Below are positions 7,705-15,199 of a stretch of 40,354 bases of DNA, piece after piece. Each line of letters starts with the position of its first letter. Positions within the stretch are counted from its first letter, which is position 1. Origin of the DNA: Rhodocyclaceae bacterium (GTDB lineage Bacteria > Pseudomonadota > Gammaproteobacteria > Burkholderiales > Rhodocyclaceae); NCBI GenBank assembly GCA_016791205.1, contig JAEUNH010000039.1:1-40354 (forward strand), given 5' to 3'. The notes beneath the pieces are model-generated. The model had not been told where the DNA came from and did not search any database. It worked only from the letters and a program-made list of their open reading frames with translations. Both the position numbers and the translations under genes were made by a program.

Positions 7705-8957
7705 ATGCCGCAATCAACGTCCCCCTGGCGCCGCGCCACTGGCTCGCCTACGGCGCGCTCGGCCTGCCGCTGGCGATGGCGGCGCTGCCGGTATATGTGC
7801 ACGTGCCGCGCTTCTACGCCGAGACGGTCGGCATCGACCTGGCCCTGCTCGGCGTCGTGCTGCTCGCCGCGCGCCTGCTCGACGCCGGCCTCGACCCCCT
7901 GATCGGCTGGTGGGGCGACCGCCGCCGCGCCCGCCGGAGCATGATCCTGCTGGCCCTGCCCTGCCTGGCGCTGGGCATGCTGGCGCTGCTGCATCCGCCG
8001 GCGGCGCGGGCCCTGCCCTGGCTGGCCGGCGCGCTGGCCCTCACCTACTTCGGCTACAGCCTGGCCACCATCGCCCTGCAGGCCTGGGGCGCGGAACTCG
8101 GCCGCGACGCCCGCGAGCGCACCCTGCTCACCGCCAGCCGCGAGGGCTTCGGCCTGCTCGGCGTGGTCGTTGCCGCGGTGCTGCCCGGCCTGCTCGCCGC
8201 CGACGCGGCGACCGGACTGTCGCGCCTGGCCTGGGTCTTCGTCGCCACGCTCGCCGTGCTGGCGGGACTGACTTTGCTCGGCGCGCCGCGCCCGCCACTC
8301 GTCGATGCCAGGACGCAGGACGCCGCGCCGCCGCTCGCCGCGCTCGGCGACGCCGCCTTCCGGCGCCTGCTCGCGGTGTACCTTGCCAGCGGCATTGCCG
8401 CCGCCCTGCCGGCCACCCTGGTGCTGTTCTTCGTCGCCGACGTGCTGCAGGCGGAAGCCTGGGGCGGCGCCTTCCTTGCCCTGTATTTCATCGCCGGCGC
8501 CGCCGGCCTCGCCGGCTGGGTGAAGCTGGCGCGGCGCATCGGCCGGGTGCGCGCCTGGATCGCCGGCATGGCGCTGTCCTCGCTCGCCTTCGTCTGGGCC
8601 TATGCGCTGGGCGCCGGCGACGTCGCCGCCTTCGCCGCCATCTGCCTGCTGTCGGGCCTCGCCCTCGGCGCCGACCTCGCCTTTCCGCCGGCGCTGCTCG
8701 CCGACCTGGCCGAGCGCGAGCGCGCCAGCGCGCGTGCCGGCGGCTACTTCGGCTGGTGGGGGCTGGCCACCAAGCTGAATCTCGCCCTGGCCGCCGGCAT
8801 CAGCCTGCCGCTGCTCGCCTGGCTCGGCTACCGGCCCGGCGAAGCCGGCGGCGCGACGGCGCTGGCCGCCGTGTATTGCCTGCTGCCGATCGGATTCAAA
8901 TTGATCTCCGCCGCGCTCGCCTGGCGCTGGCGCCACACCCTGGAGGAATCGCCATGA
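7701..8957 (+). CDS. MFS transporter, GPH/sodium-galactoside symporter-like
   Basis: The protein has 418 residues and about 12 hydrophobic segments. The GPH-type loop after helix 2 is visible (LDAGLDPLIGWWGDRRRARR), with a matching FGWWGLATKLNLALAAG near helix 10. It is an inner-membrane carrier; the substrate cannot be told from the sequence. MFS proteins of this type recur in DUF1365/cfa/DUF3833 clusters, so a lipid-precursor or lysophospholipid substrate is possible by association only. It overlaps its neighbours by 4 nt. Confidence 0.8.
   Translation: MNAAINVPLAPRHWLAYGALGLPLAMAALPVYVHVPRFYAETVGIDLALLGVVLLAARLLDAGLDPLIGWWGDRRRARRSMILLALPCLALGMLALLHPPAARALPWLAGALALTYFGYSLATIALQAWGAELGRDARERTLLTASREGFGLLGVVVAAVLPGLLAADAATGLSRLAWVFVATLAVLAGLTLLGAPRPPLVDARTQDAAPPLAALGDAAFRRLLAVYLASGIAAALPATLVLFFVADVLQAEAWGGAFLALYFIAGAAGLAGWVKLARRIGRVRAWIAGMALSSLAFVWAYALGAGDVAAFAAICLLSGLALGADLAFPPALLADLAERERASARAGGYFGWWGLATKLNLALAAGISLPLLAWLGYRPGEAGGATALAAVYCLLPIGFKLISAALAWRWRHTLEESP
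8266..8276 (+). repeat. GACYGACTTTT motif variant (GACTGACTTTG) inside MFS gene
   Basis: One mismatch at the last base compared with the exact copies. It encodes GLTLLG in the transporter. Confidence 0.3.
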
Positions 8958-9475
8958 AAACCCTGTACGCCCTCGCCTTGACCCTCGGCCTCGCCGGCTG
9001 CGCCGGCGTGCCGGTCGAGAAATACCGCGCCGAGCAGCCGAAGCTCGACCTCGCCGAATACTTCAACGGCACGCTCGACGGCTGGGGCCTGTTCCAGGAC
9101 CGCTCGGGCGAGGTGGTGAAGCGCTTCCATGTCGTCATCGAGGCGAGCTGGCAGGGCAACACCGGCACGCTCGACGAAAAATTCGCCTGGTCCGACGGCA
9201 CGACTTCGCGGCGCGTGTGGACCCTCGTCAGGGAAGGCGACGGCAGATATTCCGGCCGCGCCGACGACGTCGTCGGCACGGCGGTCGGCGAAGCCGCCGG
9301 CAACGCCCTGCGCTGGCGCTACGTGCTGGCGCTGCCGGTCGACGGCAAGACCTGGCACGTCGACTTCGACGACTGGATGTTCCTGATGGACGACAAGGTG
9401 ATGCTCAACCGCTCCGTCATGTCGAAATGGGGCTTCCGCCTCGGCGAAGTAACGCTGTCGTTCCGCAAGCGATGA
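8954..9475 (+). CDS. DUF3833 lipoprotein
   Basis: The protein has 173 residues. A lipoprotein signal peptide with lipobox LAGC (Cys17) is followed by the DUF3833 pattern: LDLAEYFNGTLDGWGLFQDR, DEKFAWSDGT, WHVDFDDWMFLMDD and MSKWGFRLGEVTLSFRK. The fold is probably a lipocalin-like barrel anchored in a membrane, judged from the repeated strand pattern. The function is unknown. The gene overlaps the MFS stop (ATGA) and the next start. Confidence 0.85.
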   Translation: MKTLYALALTLGLAGCAGVPVEKYRAEQPKLDLAEYFNGTLDGWGLFQDRSGEVVKRFHVVIEASWQGNTGTLDEKFAWSDGTTSRRVWTLVREGDGRYSGRADDVVGTAVGEAAGNALRWRYVLALPVDGKTWHVDFDDWMFLMDDKVMLNRSVMSKWGFRLGEVTLSFRKR

Positions 9476-10239
9476 ACCCGCCGATCCGCGATTGGCAGGG
9501 CCGGCGCGTCTGGCTGATGGGCGCTTCCAGCGGCATCGGCGAGGCGCTGGCGCGGGCGCTCGCCGCGGCCGGCGCGCGCGTGGCCCTCTCGGCGCGGCGC
9601 GCCGAGCGCATCGCGGCCCTCGCCGGCGAACTGCCGCAGGCCCTGGCGCTGCCCTGCGACGCCACCGACGGGGAGGCGATGGCCGGCGCGCGCGACCGGC
9701 TCGCCGCCGACTGGGGCGGCGTCGATGTGGCGATCTACCTGGCGGGCGACTACGTGCCGATGCGCGCCTGGGACTACGCGCCGCAGGCGGCGGCGCGCAT
9801 GGTCGCGGTGAACTTCGCCGGCGCCATGGCCTTCGCCGCGGCGCTGACGCCGCTGCTGCTGAAGCAGGGCAATGGCCAGCTCGCCTTCGTTTCCAGCGTC
9901 GCCGGCTACCGCGGCCTGCCCAAGGCGCTGGTCTATGGCCCGACCAAGGCGGCGCTGATCAACTTCGCCGAGACGCTCTGGCTCGACCTCGCGCCGCGCG
10001 GCATCGGCGTGCGGGTGATCAACCCCGGCTTCGTCGCCACGCCGCTCACCGCGCAGAACGACTTCGCCATGCCGGCGCTGATCACCCCGGAGCAGGCCGC
10101 GGTCGAGATCCTGCGCGGCTTCGCCACCGACGCCTTCGAGATCCACTTTCCGAAGCGCTTCACGCGCCTGCTCAAGCTGCTGCGCCTGCTGCCGCACCGG
10201 CTGTACTTTCCCCTGATCCGCCGCCTCACCGGAGCCTGA
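9472..10239 (+). CDS. Short-chain dehydrogenase/reductase (SDR)
   Basis: The protein has 255 residues and is a classical SDR. The NAD(P)-binding GASSGIGEALA lies near residues 14-24, and the catalytic triad is S in AFVSSVAG, with YGPTK giving Tyr and Lys. An arginine pair in the SARRAER segment suggests NADP preference. The substrate is unknown. Its place at the 3' end of the light operon suggests reduction of a lipid-derived carbonyl, which is inference. Confidence 0.88.
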   Translation: MNPPIRDWQGRRVWLMGASSGIGEALARALAAAGARVALSARRAERIAALAGELPQALALPCDATDGEAMAGARDRLAADWGGVDVAIYLAGDYVPMRAWDYAPQAAARMVAVNFAGAMAFAAALTPLLLKQGNGQLAFVSSVAGYRGLPKALVYGPTKAALINFAETLWLDLAPRGIGVRVINPGFVATPLTAQNDFAMPALITPEQAAVEILRGFATDAFEIHFPKRFTRLLKLLRLLPHRLYFPLIRRLTGA

Positions 10240-10240
10240 G

Positions 10241-10666
10241 ATGCCGAACCTCGACGCGCTGGTCGCCTTCTACGAAAACCTCGGCGCCGCCGACGTCGAA
10301 CGCTTCGGTGCGTTCTACGCCGAGGACGCGTATTTCAAGGATCCCTTCAACGAGGTGCGCGGCCTGGCGGCGATCCGGCGCATCTTCGCCCACATGTTCC
10401 GCCAGGTGGACGCGCCGCGCTTCCGCGTCGAGGAGCGCATCGTCGCCGACAACGGCGCCGTGCTGGTGTGGACCTTCCATTTCCGCAGCCGGCGCCTGGC
10501 CGGCGGCGGCGACCAAACCATGCGCGGCGTCAGCCACCTGCGTTTCGACGCCGCCGGCAAGGTGGCCCACCACCGCGACTACTGGGACGCCGCCGAGGAG
10601 CTCTACATGAAGCTGCCGGCCATTGGCTGCCTGATGCGCGGGCTGCGACGGCTGATCGCGACCTGA
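10241..10666 (+). CDS. NTF2/SnoaL-like small protein
   Basis: The protein has 141 residues and the SnoaL/NTF2 pattern: LVAFYENLGAADVERFGAFY, then AEDAYFKDPFNEVRG, FRVEERIVADNGAVLVWTF and HHRDYWDAAEELY. It is the last gene of the light-response operon, starting 1 nt after the SDR stop. Members are ligand-binding proteins or small isomerases, and no catalytic assignment is possible. It is usually found with the SDR and DUF3833 genes in this cluster. Confidence 0.75.
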   Translation: MPNLDALVAFYENLGAADVERFGAFYAEDAYFKDPFNEVRGLAAIRRIFAHMFRQVDAPRFRVEERIVADNGAVLVWTFHFRSRRLAGGGDQTMRGVSHLRFDAAGKVAHHRDYWDAAEELYMKLPAIGCLMRGLRRLIAT

Positions 10667-10693
10667 CTGGCCGCGTCGGCCAGGCCGTCCAAC

Positions 10694-10721
10694 TTGCGTT
10701 GGCGATGGAAGGTACTAATAT
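10694..10721 (+). promoter_or_regulatory. Possible promoter of the caspase-like gene
   Basis: TTGCGT (10694-10699) is separated by 16 bp from TAATAT (10716-10721) in the 114-bp gap before the caspase gene. Matches are moderate. The predicted start lies just upstream of the hairpin at 10740-10762. Confidence 0.4.
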
Positions 10722-10739
10722 GCAGCTGTGAGGCCCGCA

Positions 10740-10762
10740 GTCGCCTCTTCCGGAGAGGCGAC
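10740..10762. promoter_or_regulatory. Hairpin between light operon and caspase gene
   Basis: A perfect 9-bp stem (GTCGCCTCT with AGAGGCGAC) and 5-nt loop. No T run follows, so it is not a convincing Rho-independent terminator. It would lie in the 5' leader of the caspase-like mRNA, about 20 bp before the start codon. Confidence 0.45.
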
Positions 10763-10780
10763 ATTGGTGGAGGACGGAGC

Positions 10781-12478
10781 ATGACGACGCGCAGAACCGT
10801 GTTGAAGGCCATGTCGCTTGGACCCGCCGTCCTGGCCAGCAACGTCCTGCCTGCCCTGGCCGCCCCCGACCCATCACGGATCTCCCTGGTGATTGGCAAT
10901 AGTGCCTACCGCCAGGCGCCGCTGGCCAACCCGGCCAACGATGCTTCGGCCATGCGCGACTTGCTGACCTCGGCCGGTTTCTCGGTGGAGGCGCATCTCG
11001 ATGCGAAGCGAGCCGACTTGCTGGCAGCGGTCGACCGCTTCGCCGCCGCCGCGCAGCAGTCGTCGACCCGGCTGGCAGTGTTCTATTACGCCGGCCATGG
11101 CGTCCAGCTCGACTGGCGCAACTACCTGCTGCCGGTCGATATCGAGGTCAATGGCGCCGAAGACGTGAAGCGCCAGTGCATCGACCTCGGCCGCCTGCTC
11201 GGGCGGCTGGCGCAGATTCGCGACAAGAATTTCGTCATCGTCCTCGACGCCTGCCGGGACGATCCGTTCAAGGGCGCCTATCGGCCGGAGCAGAAAGGCC
11301 TCTCGCAATTCGACGCGCCGGTCGGCTCGCTGATCGCCTACGCCACCTCACCCGGCAATGTCGCCTCCGACGGCGGAGGACGCAATGGCCTGTATACCGA
11401 GAACCTGGTGCGCGAGCTGTCGATTCGCGACGCCAAACTCGAGGAGGCCCTGAAGCGCGTCCGCCTCAACGTGCGGTTGAGCTCCCGCGGCCAGCAGGTG
11501 CCCTGGGAATCCACCTCGCTCGAATCCGACGTGTTCGTTTTCGCCGACGGCGCCCGCAAGCTGAGCGCGGCCGAACTGGAGCAGCTGTTGCTGGACGACC
11601 TGGCGGCCTGGGGCCGCATCAAGAACTCCAGGAACATCGACGACTGGGTGCAGTACCTGCGTGAATTTCCCAACGGCCGCTTCGCCGAGATCGCCCAGGT
11701 CCGCCTGACCCGGATGCTGGCTGAGATCGCCAAGCCAGCCCCGGTTGCTTCGCCGTCGGCCCCCGCCGCCGGGGCCCGCGCCGAAAAGCCGGTACTGGAA
11801 CTCAAGCCGGGCGGCGACATGACTATTCTGCCTCCCGCCTCGGCCAACCCGAATTCCGCCGGGCGCTATCCGCTCGGCCGGAAATTCACGGTCGGCGATA
11901 GCCTCGAATATAGAATCAGCGATCTTTACACCGGTGTCGAGCAAGGCAAGACAACCCTTCGGGTGTCCCGCGTCGACGAAGCCAACGATCGCTTCGAGGC
12001 GAACAACGGGGAATGGGTGTTCGATCTGATGGGAAACGTTTTGCGCGCTCCTGAAAGAGGCGAATCGGACATTCCACAGCAACTGATCCCGGCGGAACTT
12101 CAACTCGGTCGCAAATGGACGGCCGGCTGGATTGTCCAGCATCCCAAATGGGGTAAGCTGATTTTCGATTTCGAGTGCCAGATCGAAGCTTTAGAAGATA
12201 TCGTCGTTCCAGCCGGCAGGTTCAAGGCCTTCAGAGTGCGCGCCCTCGGCTGGATCCGGAATGGCGGAGATCGCCTCGACTGGACGCGCTGGATCGTTCC
12301 GGGCCTCAATGGCTCGATCCGTCTGGACGTACTCAGCCGCAACAGGTCAGGCCACATGACCGCGACCGTCCGCTGGGAACTCGTCAGCCTGGTGCAGCAC
12401 GCTTTCGAGCAGGGGTGTTCGGTGCAGGCTGTGGGCCGCACGCGGACCCTGCAGATCAGCAAGGACTGTCCGAGCTAG
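10781..12478 (+). CDS. Exported caspase-fold (peptidase C14) protein with unknown C-terminal domain
   Basis: The protein has 565 residues. It starts MTTRRTVLKAMSLG, a twin-arginine-type signal with RR at positions 4-5, and ends its signal near ALAA. A GGAGG sequence precedes the ATG. The caspase domain covers about residues 32-245 with His106 (FYYAGHGVQ) and Cys158 (VIVLDACRD), the catalytic dyad. This is followed by a short helical stretch (about 265-320), an Ala/Pro linker, and a C-terminal domain of about 190 residues that starts near VGDSLEYRISDLYTG. I cannot assign that domain. Bacterial relatives are orthocaspases that cut after basic residues. An exported location argues for a cell-envelope role rather than cytosolic cell suicide. 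Its 3' end overlaps the convergent cupin gene by 23 bp. Confidence 0.85.
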   Translation: MTTRRTVLKAMSLGPAVLASNVLPALAAPDPSRISLVIGNSAYRQAPLANPANDASAMRDLLTSAGFSVEAHLDAKRADLLAAVDRFAAAAQQSSTRLAVFYYAGHGVQLDWRNYLLPVDIEVNGAEDVKRQCIDLGRLLGRLAQIRDKNFVIVLDACRDDPFKGAYRPEQKGLSQFDAPVGSLIAYATSPGNVASDGGGRNGLYTENLVRELSIRDAKLEEALKRVRLNVRLSSRGQQVPWESTSLESDVFVFADGARKLSAAELEQLLLDDLAAWGRIKNSRNIDDWVQYLREFPNGRFAEIAQVRLTRMLAEIAKPAPVASPSAPAAGARAEKPVLELKPGGDMTILPPASANPNSAGRYPLGRKFTVGDSLEYRISDLYTGVEQGKTTLRVSRVDEANDRFEANNGEWVFDLMGNVLRAPERGESDIPQQLIPAELQLGRKWTAGWIVQHPKWGKLIFDFECQIEALEDIVVPAGRFKAFRVRALGWIRNGGDRLDWTRWIVPGLNGSIRLDVLSRNRSGHMTATVRWELVSLVQHAFEQGCSVQAVGRTRTLQISKDCPS

Positions 12479-12842
12479 ACTGCACTTCGAGCAGTTCCGT
12501 GTCTTCGTGACGGTAGGCCGGGCTGCTGCAGCAGAGGATGCGCAGCGGGCCGGCCCCGGTGGCCTCGATGCAGTGCGGCGTGCCGGGCGGGATCAGCGCC
12601 GTGTCGCCGGGACCGACTTTTATCCTGTCCTCGCCGAGGGTCAGCAGGCCCTCGCCGGATGTCACGTGGTAGAGCTCCTCGGTCTCGCGGTGGCGGTGCA
12701 GCAGGGTGCGCGCGCCGGCCGGCACGGTCGCCTCGGCCAGGCTCTGCTTGCGATTGCCGTGGTGTGCCGGGTGCATCAGCTCGCGAATCTCCGAGCCGTC
12801 CTTGGTGAGGTAGGGTTCGATGTCGGCATGGCGAGTCTTCAT
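12456..12842 (-). CDS. Cupin-domain protein
   Basis: The protein has 128 residues and is a single cupin. Motif 1 is LLHRHRETEELYHVTSGEG, with His/His/Glu metal ligands, and motif 2 is PGDTALIPPGTPHCIEA. It probably binds a divalent metal; no substrate can be inferred. It is the last gene of the minus-strand operon and overlaps the photolyase stop by 4 nt. The stop codon lies inside the 3' end of the oppositely directed caspase gene, so the last several codons of both genes are shared antisense sequence. Confidence 0.8.
   Translation of the reverse strand: MKTRHADIEPYLTKDGSEIRELMHPAHHGNRKQSLAEATVPAGARTLLHRHRETEELYHVTSGEGLLTLGEDRIKVGPGDTALIPPGTPHCIEATGAGPLRILCCSSPAYRHEDTELLEVQSSSDSPC
12611..12621 (+). 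repeat. Dispersed GACYGACTTTT motif, copy 2 (inside cupin gene)
   Basis: GACCGACTTTT on the plus strand, antisense to the cupin gene it lies in (codons for IKVGP). Confidence 0.5.
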
Positions 12843-14260
12843 GGGCGGACCTTCTTGTAGAGCGCCAGGGCGCGTTCGCGCTGGACGGCGTGGTCGACGA
12901 CGGGGGCCGGATAATCGCGGCCGATGATGCAGCCGCAGGCGGCCTGCTCGGCCGGCGGCAGTCGCCAGGGCGCATGGATGAACTTCGCCGGAACACCCGC
13001 CAGTTCCGGCACCCAGCGGCGAATGTATTCCCCTTGCGCGTCGAACCTCTCCGACTGCGCGACGGGATTGAAGATGCGGAAGTAGGGCTGGGCGTCGCAG
13101 CCGGTCGAGGCCGCCCACTGCCAGTTGCCGTTGTTGGCGGCGAGGTCGAAGTCGTTGAGCGTCGCCGCGAAGTGGCGCTCGCCCCAGCGCCAGTCCACCA
13201 GCAGATCCTTGGTCAGGAAGGAAGCCACCACCATGCGCAGGCGGTTGTGCATGTTGCCGGTGGCGTTCAGCTGGCGCATGGCGGCGTCGACGATCGGGTA
13301 GCCGGTGCGCCCTTCCTTCCAGGCGGCAAACAGCCGCGCGTCGTTCGGCCATTCGATGCGCGCGAATTCGGCTCGGAAGGATTGCTGCGCGGCGCGCGGA
13401 TGGTGGTGCAGCACCTGGAAAAAGAAATCGCGCCAGATCAGCTCGGCCAGCCAAAAGTCGGTGCCCGTGGTACGGCGACTGCGCGCCATGCGCACCAGGC
13501 GGCGGATGGAAATTGTGCCGAAGCGGTTGTGGATGGCCAGGCCGGATGTGGCGTCGAGGGCCGGGAAATCGCGCTGGGCGTGGTAGCCGTCGATGCGGCC
13601 GAGGAAGTCGTCGAGGGTTTCGCGCGCGCCCCGCTCGCCCGGCCGGATGCCCGCGGCGGCAAGATCGGTTTCTGCGAAGCCCAGCTCCCGCAGTTCCGGC
13701 AGGCGCGTCGCCATCGGCGGCCGCGCCAGGCGCCCGAGCAGCGCCGCATCCAGGCGCGGCGCCAGCTCCGCCTCGCCGGCCAGTTTCAGCCAGGCGTTCC
13801 TGTAGGGGGTAAAGACCGTGAACGGCCGCCCGGCCTGCGTCAGCAGCTCGCCCTTGGCGAAGACCACCGTATCCTTGACGGCCGTGAAGCCGATGCCCGA
13901 GGCGCGCAGCCGTTCGGCCACCTCGGCGTCGCGGGCCAGCGCCGCCGGCTCGTAGTCCTCCGCGGCAACGACCTCGTCGACGCCGAGCGCGACGGCGAGA
14001 TGCGGCAGCTCCTCGCGCGCTCGGCCGTGCAGGACGATCAGATCGCCGCCCGCTTCCCGCAGCCGCTCGCGCAGCTCGCCCAGCGAGCGCCAGATGAAGT
14101 CCACGCGCCGGTCGGCGCGCGATTCCAGCGCGTCGAGGATCTCGGTGTCGAAGACGAAGACGCAGAACACCTGCTTCGACCGTGCCAGCGCGCGGCCGAG
14201 CGCGGCGTTGTCGTCGAGCCGCAGGTCGCGGCGGAGCCAGGCGAGGGCGGCGTTGCTCAT
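12839..14260 (-). CDS. phrB: Deoxyribodipyrimidine photolyase (class I CPD type)
   Basis: The protein has 473 residues. The N-terminal antenna-binding domain begins AALAWLRRDLRLDDNAALGRA. The C-terminal FAD domain has ELIWRDFFFQVLHHHP, then the DAAMRQLNATGNMHNRLRM and FLTKDLLVDWRWGERHF blocks. NNGNWQWAASTGCDAQPYFRIFNP, here cited in part, is diagnostic of photolyases. It repairs UV cyclobutane pyrimidine dimers with blue light. The start overlaps the stop of the Doc toxin gene (ATGA), so it is translated downstream of a toxin-antitoxin pair. No LitR-type palindrome is seen near it. Regulation through the antitoxin promoter, or from a promoter within doc, is therefore likely. Confidence 0.95.
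   Translation of the reverse strand: MSNAALAWLRRDLRLDDNAALGRALARSKQVFCVFVFDTEILDALESRADRRVDFIWRSLGELRERLREAGGDLIVLHGRAREELPHLAVALGVDEVVAAEDYEPAALARDAEVAERLRASGIGFTAVKDTVVFAKGELLTQAGRPFTVFTPYRNAWLKLAGEAELAPRLDAALLGRLARPPMATRLPELRELGFAETDLAAAGIRPGERGARETLDDFLGRIDGYHAQRDFPALDATSGLAIHNRFGTISIRRLVRMARSRRTTGTDFWLAELIWRDFFFQVLHHHPRAAQQSFRAEFARIEWPNDARLFAAWKEGRTGYPIVDAAMRQLNATGNMHNRLRMVVASFLTKDLLVDWRWGERHFAATLNDFDLAANNGNWQWAASTGCDAQPYFRIFNPVAQSERFDAQGEYIRRWVPELAGVPAKFIHAPWRLPPAEQAACGCIIGRDYPAPVVDHAVQRERALALYKKVRP
13453..13463 (-). repeat. GACYGACTTTT motif variant (CACCGACTTTT) inside photolyase gene
   Basis: One base differs at the 5' end from the exact copies. It is on the coding strand and encodes TDFWL. 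Confidence 0.3.
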
Positions 14261-14670
14261 CCGCCGCGTTTCTTTCTCGGCGGCAGCCTGGGCGCCGCGT
14301 GCCGGCGAATCCAGTCAGCAAACCCCGCTTCGTCGAGCTCTCCCGAGGCCAGGGCGAATATGGCCAGCGTCACCTCCGCCTGCGTGGCCTGCAGGCGAAA
14401 GCCGTTCAACGACAAGAACACTCCGGTGGCCAGCAGGGCCGCGCGCTTGTTGCCGTCGACGAAGGGATGGTTGCGTGCGATGCCGAAGCCGTAGGCGGCA
14501 GCAAGTTCGGCGAAGTCGGGCTTGCCATATCCGGCGAGATGCAGCGGCCGGGCCAGCGCCGAATCGAGCAGCCCCTCATCGCGCAAACCGGAAGGCCCGC
14601 CGTGCTCGGCCAGGCTCTCGTCGTGCAGGAGCAGGAGCGCCTGGCGCGAAACCCATTTCCATTTCGCCAT
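14257..14670 (-). CDS. doc: Doc-family (Fic-fold) toxin
   Basis: The protein has 137 residues. The Doc/Fic core is seen as HPFVDGNKRAALLA, in line with the Doc consensus HxFx(D/N)GNKR, preceded by AYGFGIARN. Doc of phage P1 phosphorylates and inactivates EF-Tu; action here is inferred from family. An AbrB-like antitoxin gene lies directly upstream with no gap, the usual order. The toxin stop overlaps the photolyase ATG by 4 nt, which is unusual for a TA operon. Confidence 0.9.
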   Translation of the reverse strand: MAKWKWVSRQALLLLHDESLAEHGGPSGLRDEGLLDSALARPLHLAGYGKPDFAELAAAYGFGIARNHPFVDGNKRAALLATGVFLSLNGFRLQATQAEVTLAIFALASGELDEAGFADWIRRHAAPRLPPRKKRGG

Positions 14671-14895
14671 CTATTTCGCCAGGGCGTGAAAAGCGTCGCG
14701 GTACTCCTGCATGAAGGCACGGCCGGCCTCCAGTTGCTCTTCCAGCTGCGGATCGTAGGGCGTCACCGCATAGCCGTCGGGCGTCTCGGTGATGAACACG
14801 GTGTCGCCTTTCTCCAGCTTCAGCCGCGCCAGCACCTCCTTGGGCAGGACGACCCCGACGGAATTGCCGATCCGGGTGAGTTTGAGCGCGTGCAT
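14671..14895 (-). CDS. AbrB/MazE-type antitoxin of the Doc module
   Basis: The protein has 74 residues. The N-terminal AbrB swapped-hairpin domain (LTRIGNSVGVVLPKEVLARL, then KGDTVFITETPDGYAVTPYD) binds DNA, and the acidic and aromatic C-terminal tail would cover the toxin. This antitoxin class frequently pairs with Doc toxins. AAGGA lies about 7 nt before the ATG. The palindrome at 14909-14918 upstream is a good candidate for autoregulation. Confidence 0.88.
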   Translation of the reverse strand: MHALKLTRIGNSVGVVLPKEVLARLKLEKGDTVFITETPDGYAVTPYDPQLEEQLEAGRAFMQEYRDAFHALAK

Positions 14896-14908
14896 GACAG
14901 TTCCTTCG

Positions 14909-14918
14909 CGTTATAACG
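14909..14918. promoter_or_regulatory. Palindrome at the antitoxin promoter
   Basis: CGTTATAACG is perfectly symmetric and contains a TATAAC -10-like box for leftward transcription, with a weak TTCGCT 17 bp upstream. It lies 14 bp before the antitoxin ATG, where an AbrB-type autorepressor would bind. Confidence 0.5.
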
Positions 14919-14972
14919 GTTGTAATAATACGAGCGAAGCACCGGGTCTGCAAGCCGGGCTGAATCGGGCCA

Positions 14973-15182
14973 TCAGCGCGCGTCGGCGCCTTCGCGCTTC
15001 TGTTCCGCCTGTTTCGCGGCTTCGTCGAGTTTGCCCTGCACTTGCGCCGGAACGTTCTTCGCCTGCTCGGCCTCCTTGGCCTTGGCGGCGCCGGCGGTGG
15101 CGGCGACGCTGGCGGTCTCGGAGACGCCGCAGCCGGCCAGGACCATCCCGATAATGATCAAGAGTGAATTCGTGAGTCGCAT
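14973..15182 (-). CDS. Small lipoprotein with charged helical tail
   Basis: The protein has 69 residues. The start at 15182 gives MRLTNSLLIIIGMVLAGCG, a lipoprotein signal with lipobox LAGC. The mature part is Ala/Lys/Glu/Gln-rich (AKAKEAEQAKN, then DEAAKQAEQKREG) and probably a helix or coiled coil. A frame extension upstream to 15326 would overlap the glycosyltransferase gene and destroy the signal, so I rejected it. No family is recognised. It lies 17 bp after the glycosyltransferase stop, probably in the same operon. Confidence 0.65.
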   Translation of the reverse strand: MRLTNSLLIIIGMVLAGCGVSETASVAATAGAAKAKEAEQAKNVPAQVQGKLDEAAKQAEQKREGADAR

Positions 15183-15199
15183 GTCGAGCCTTCCGTGTT

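Noticed and set aside
12456-12478. Convergent 23-bp overlap of the caspase and cupin genes as a sign of a frameshift
   Set aside because: Both reading frames look intact to their stops. Small convergent overlaps are common in packed genomes.
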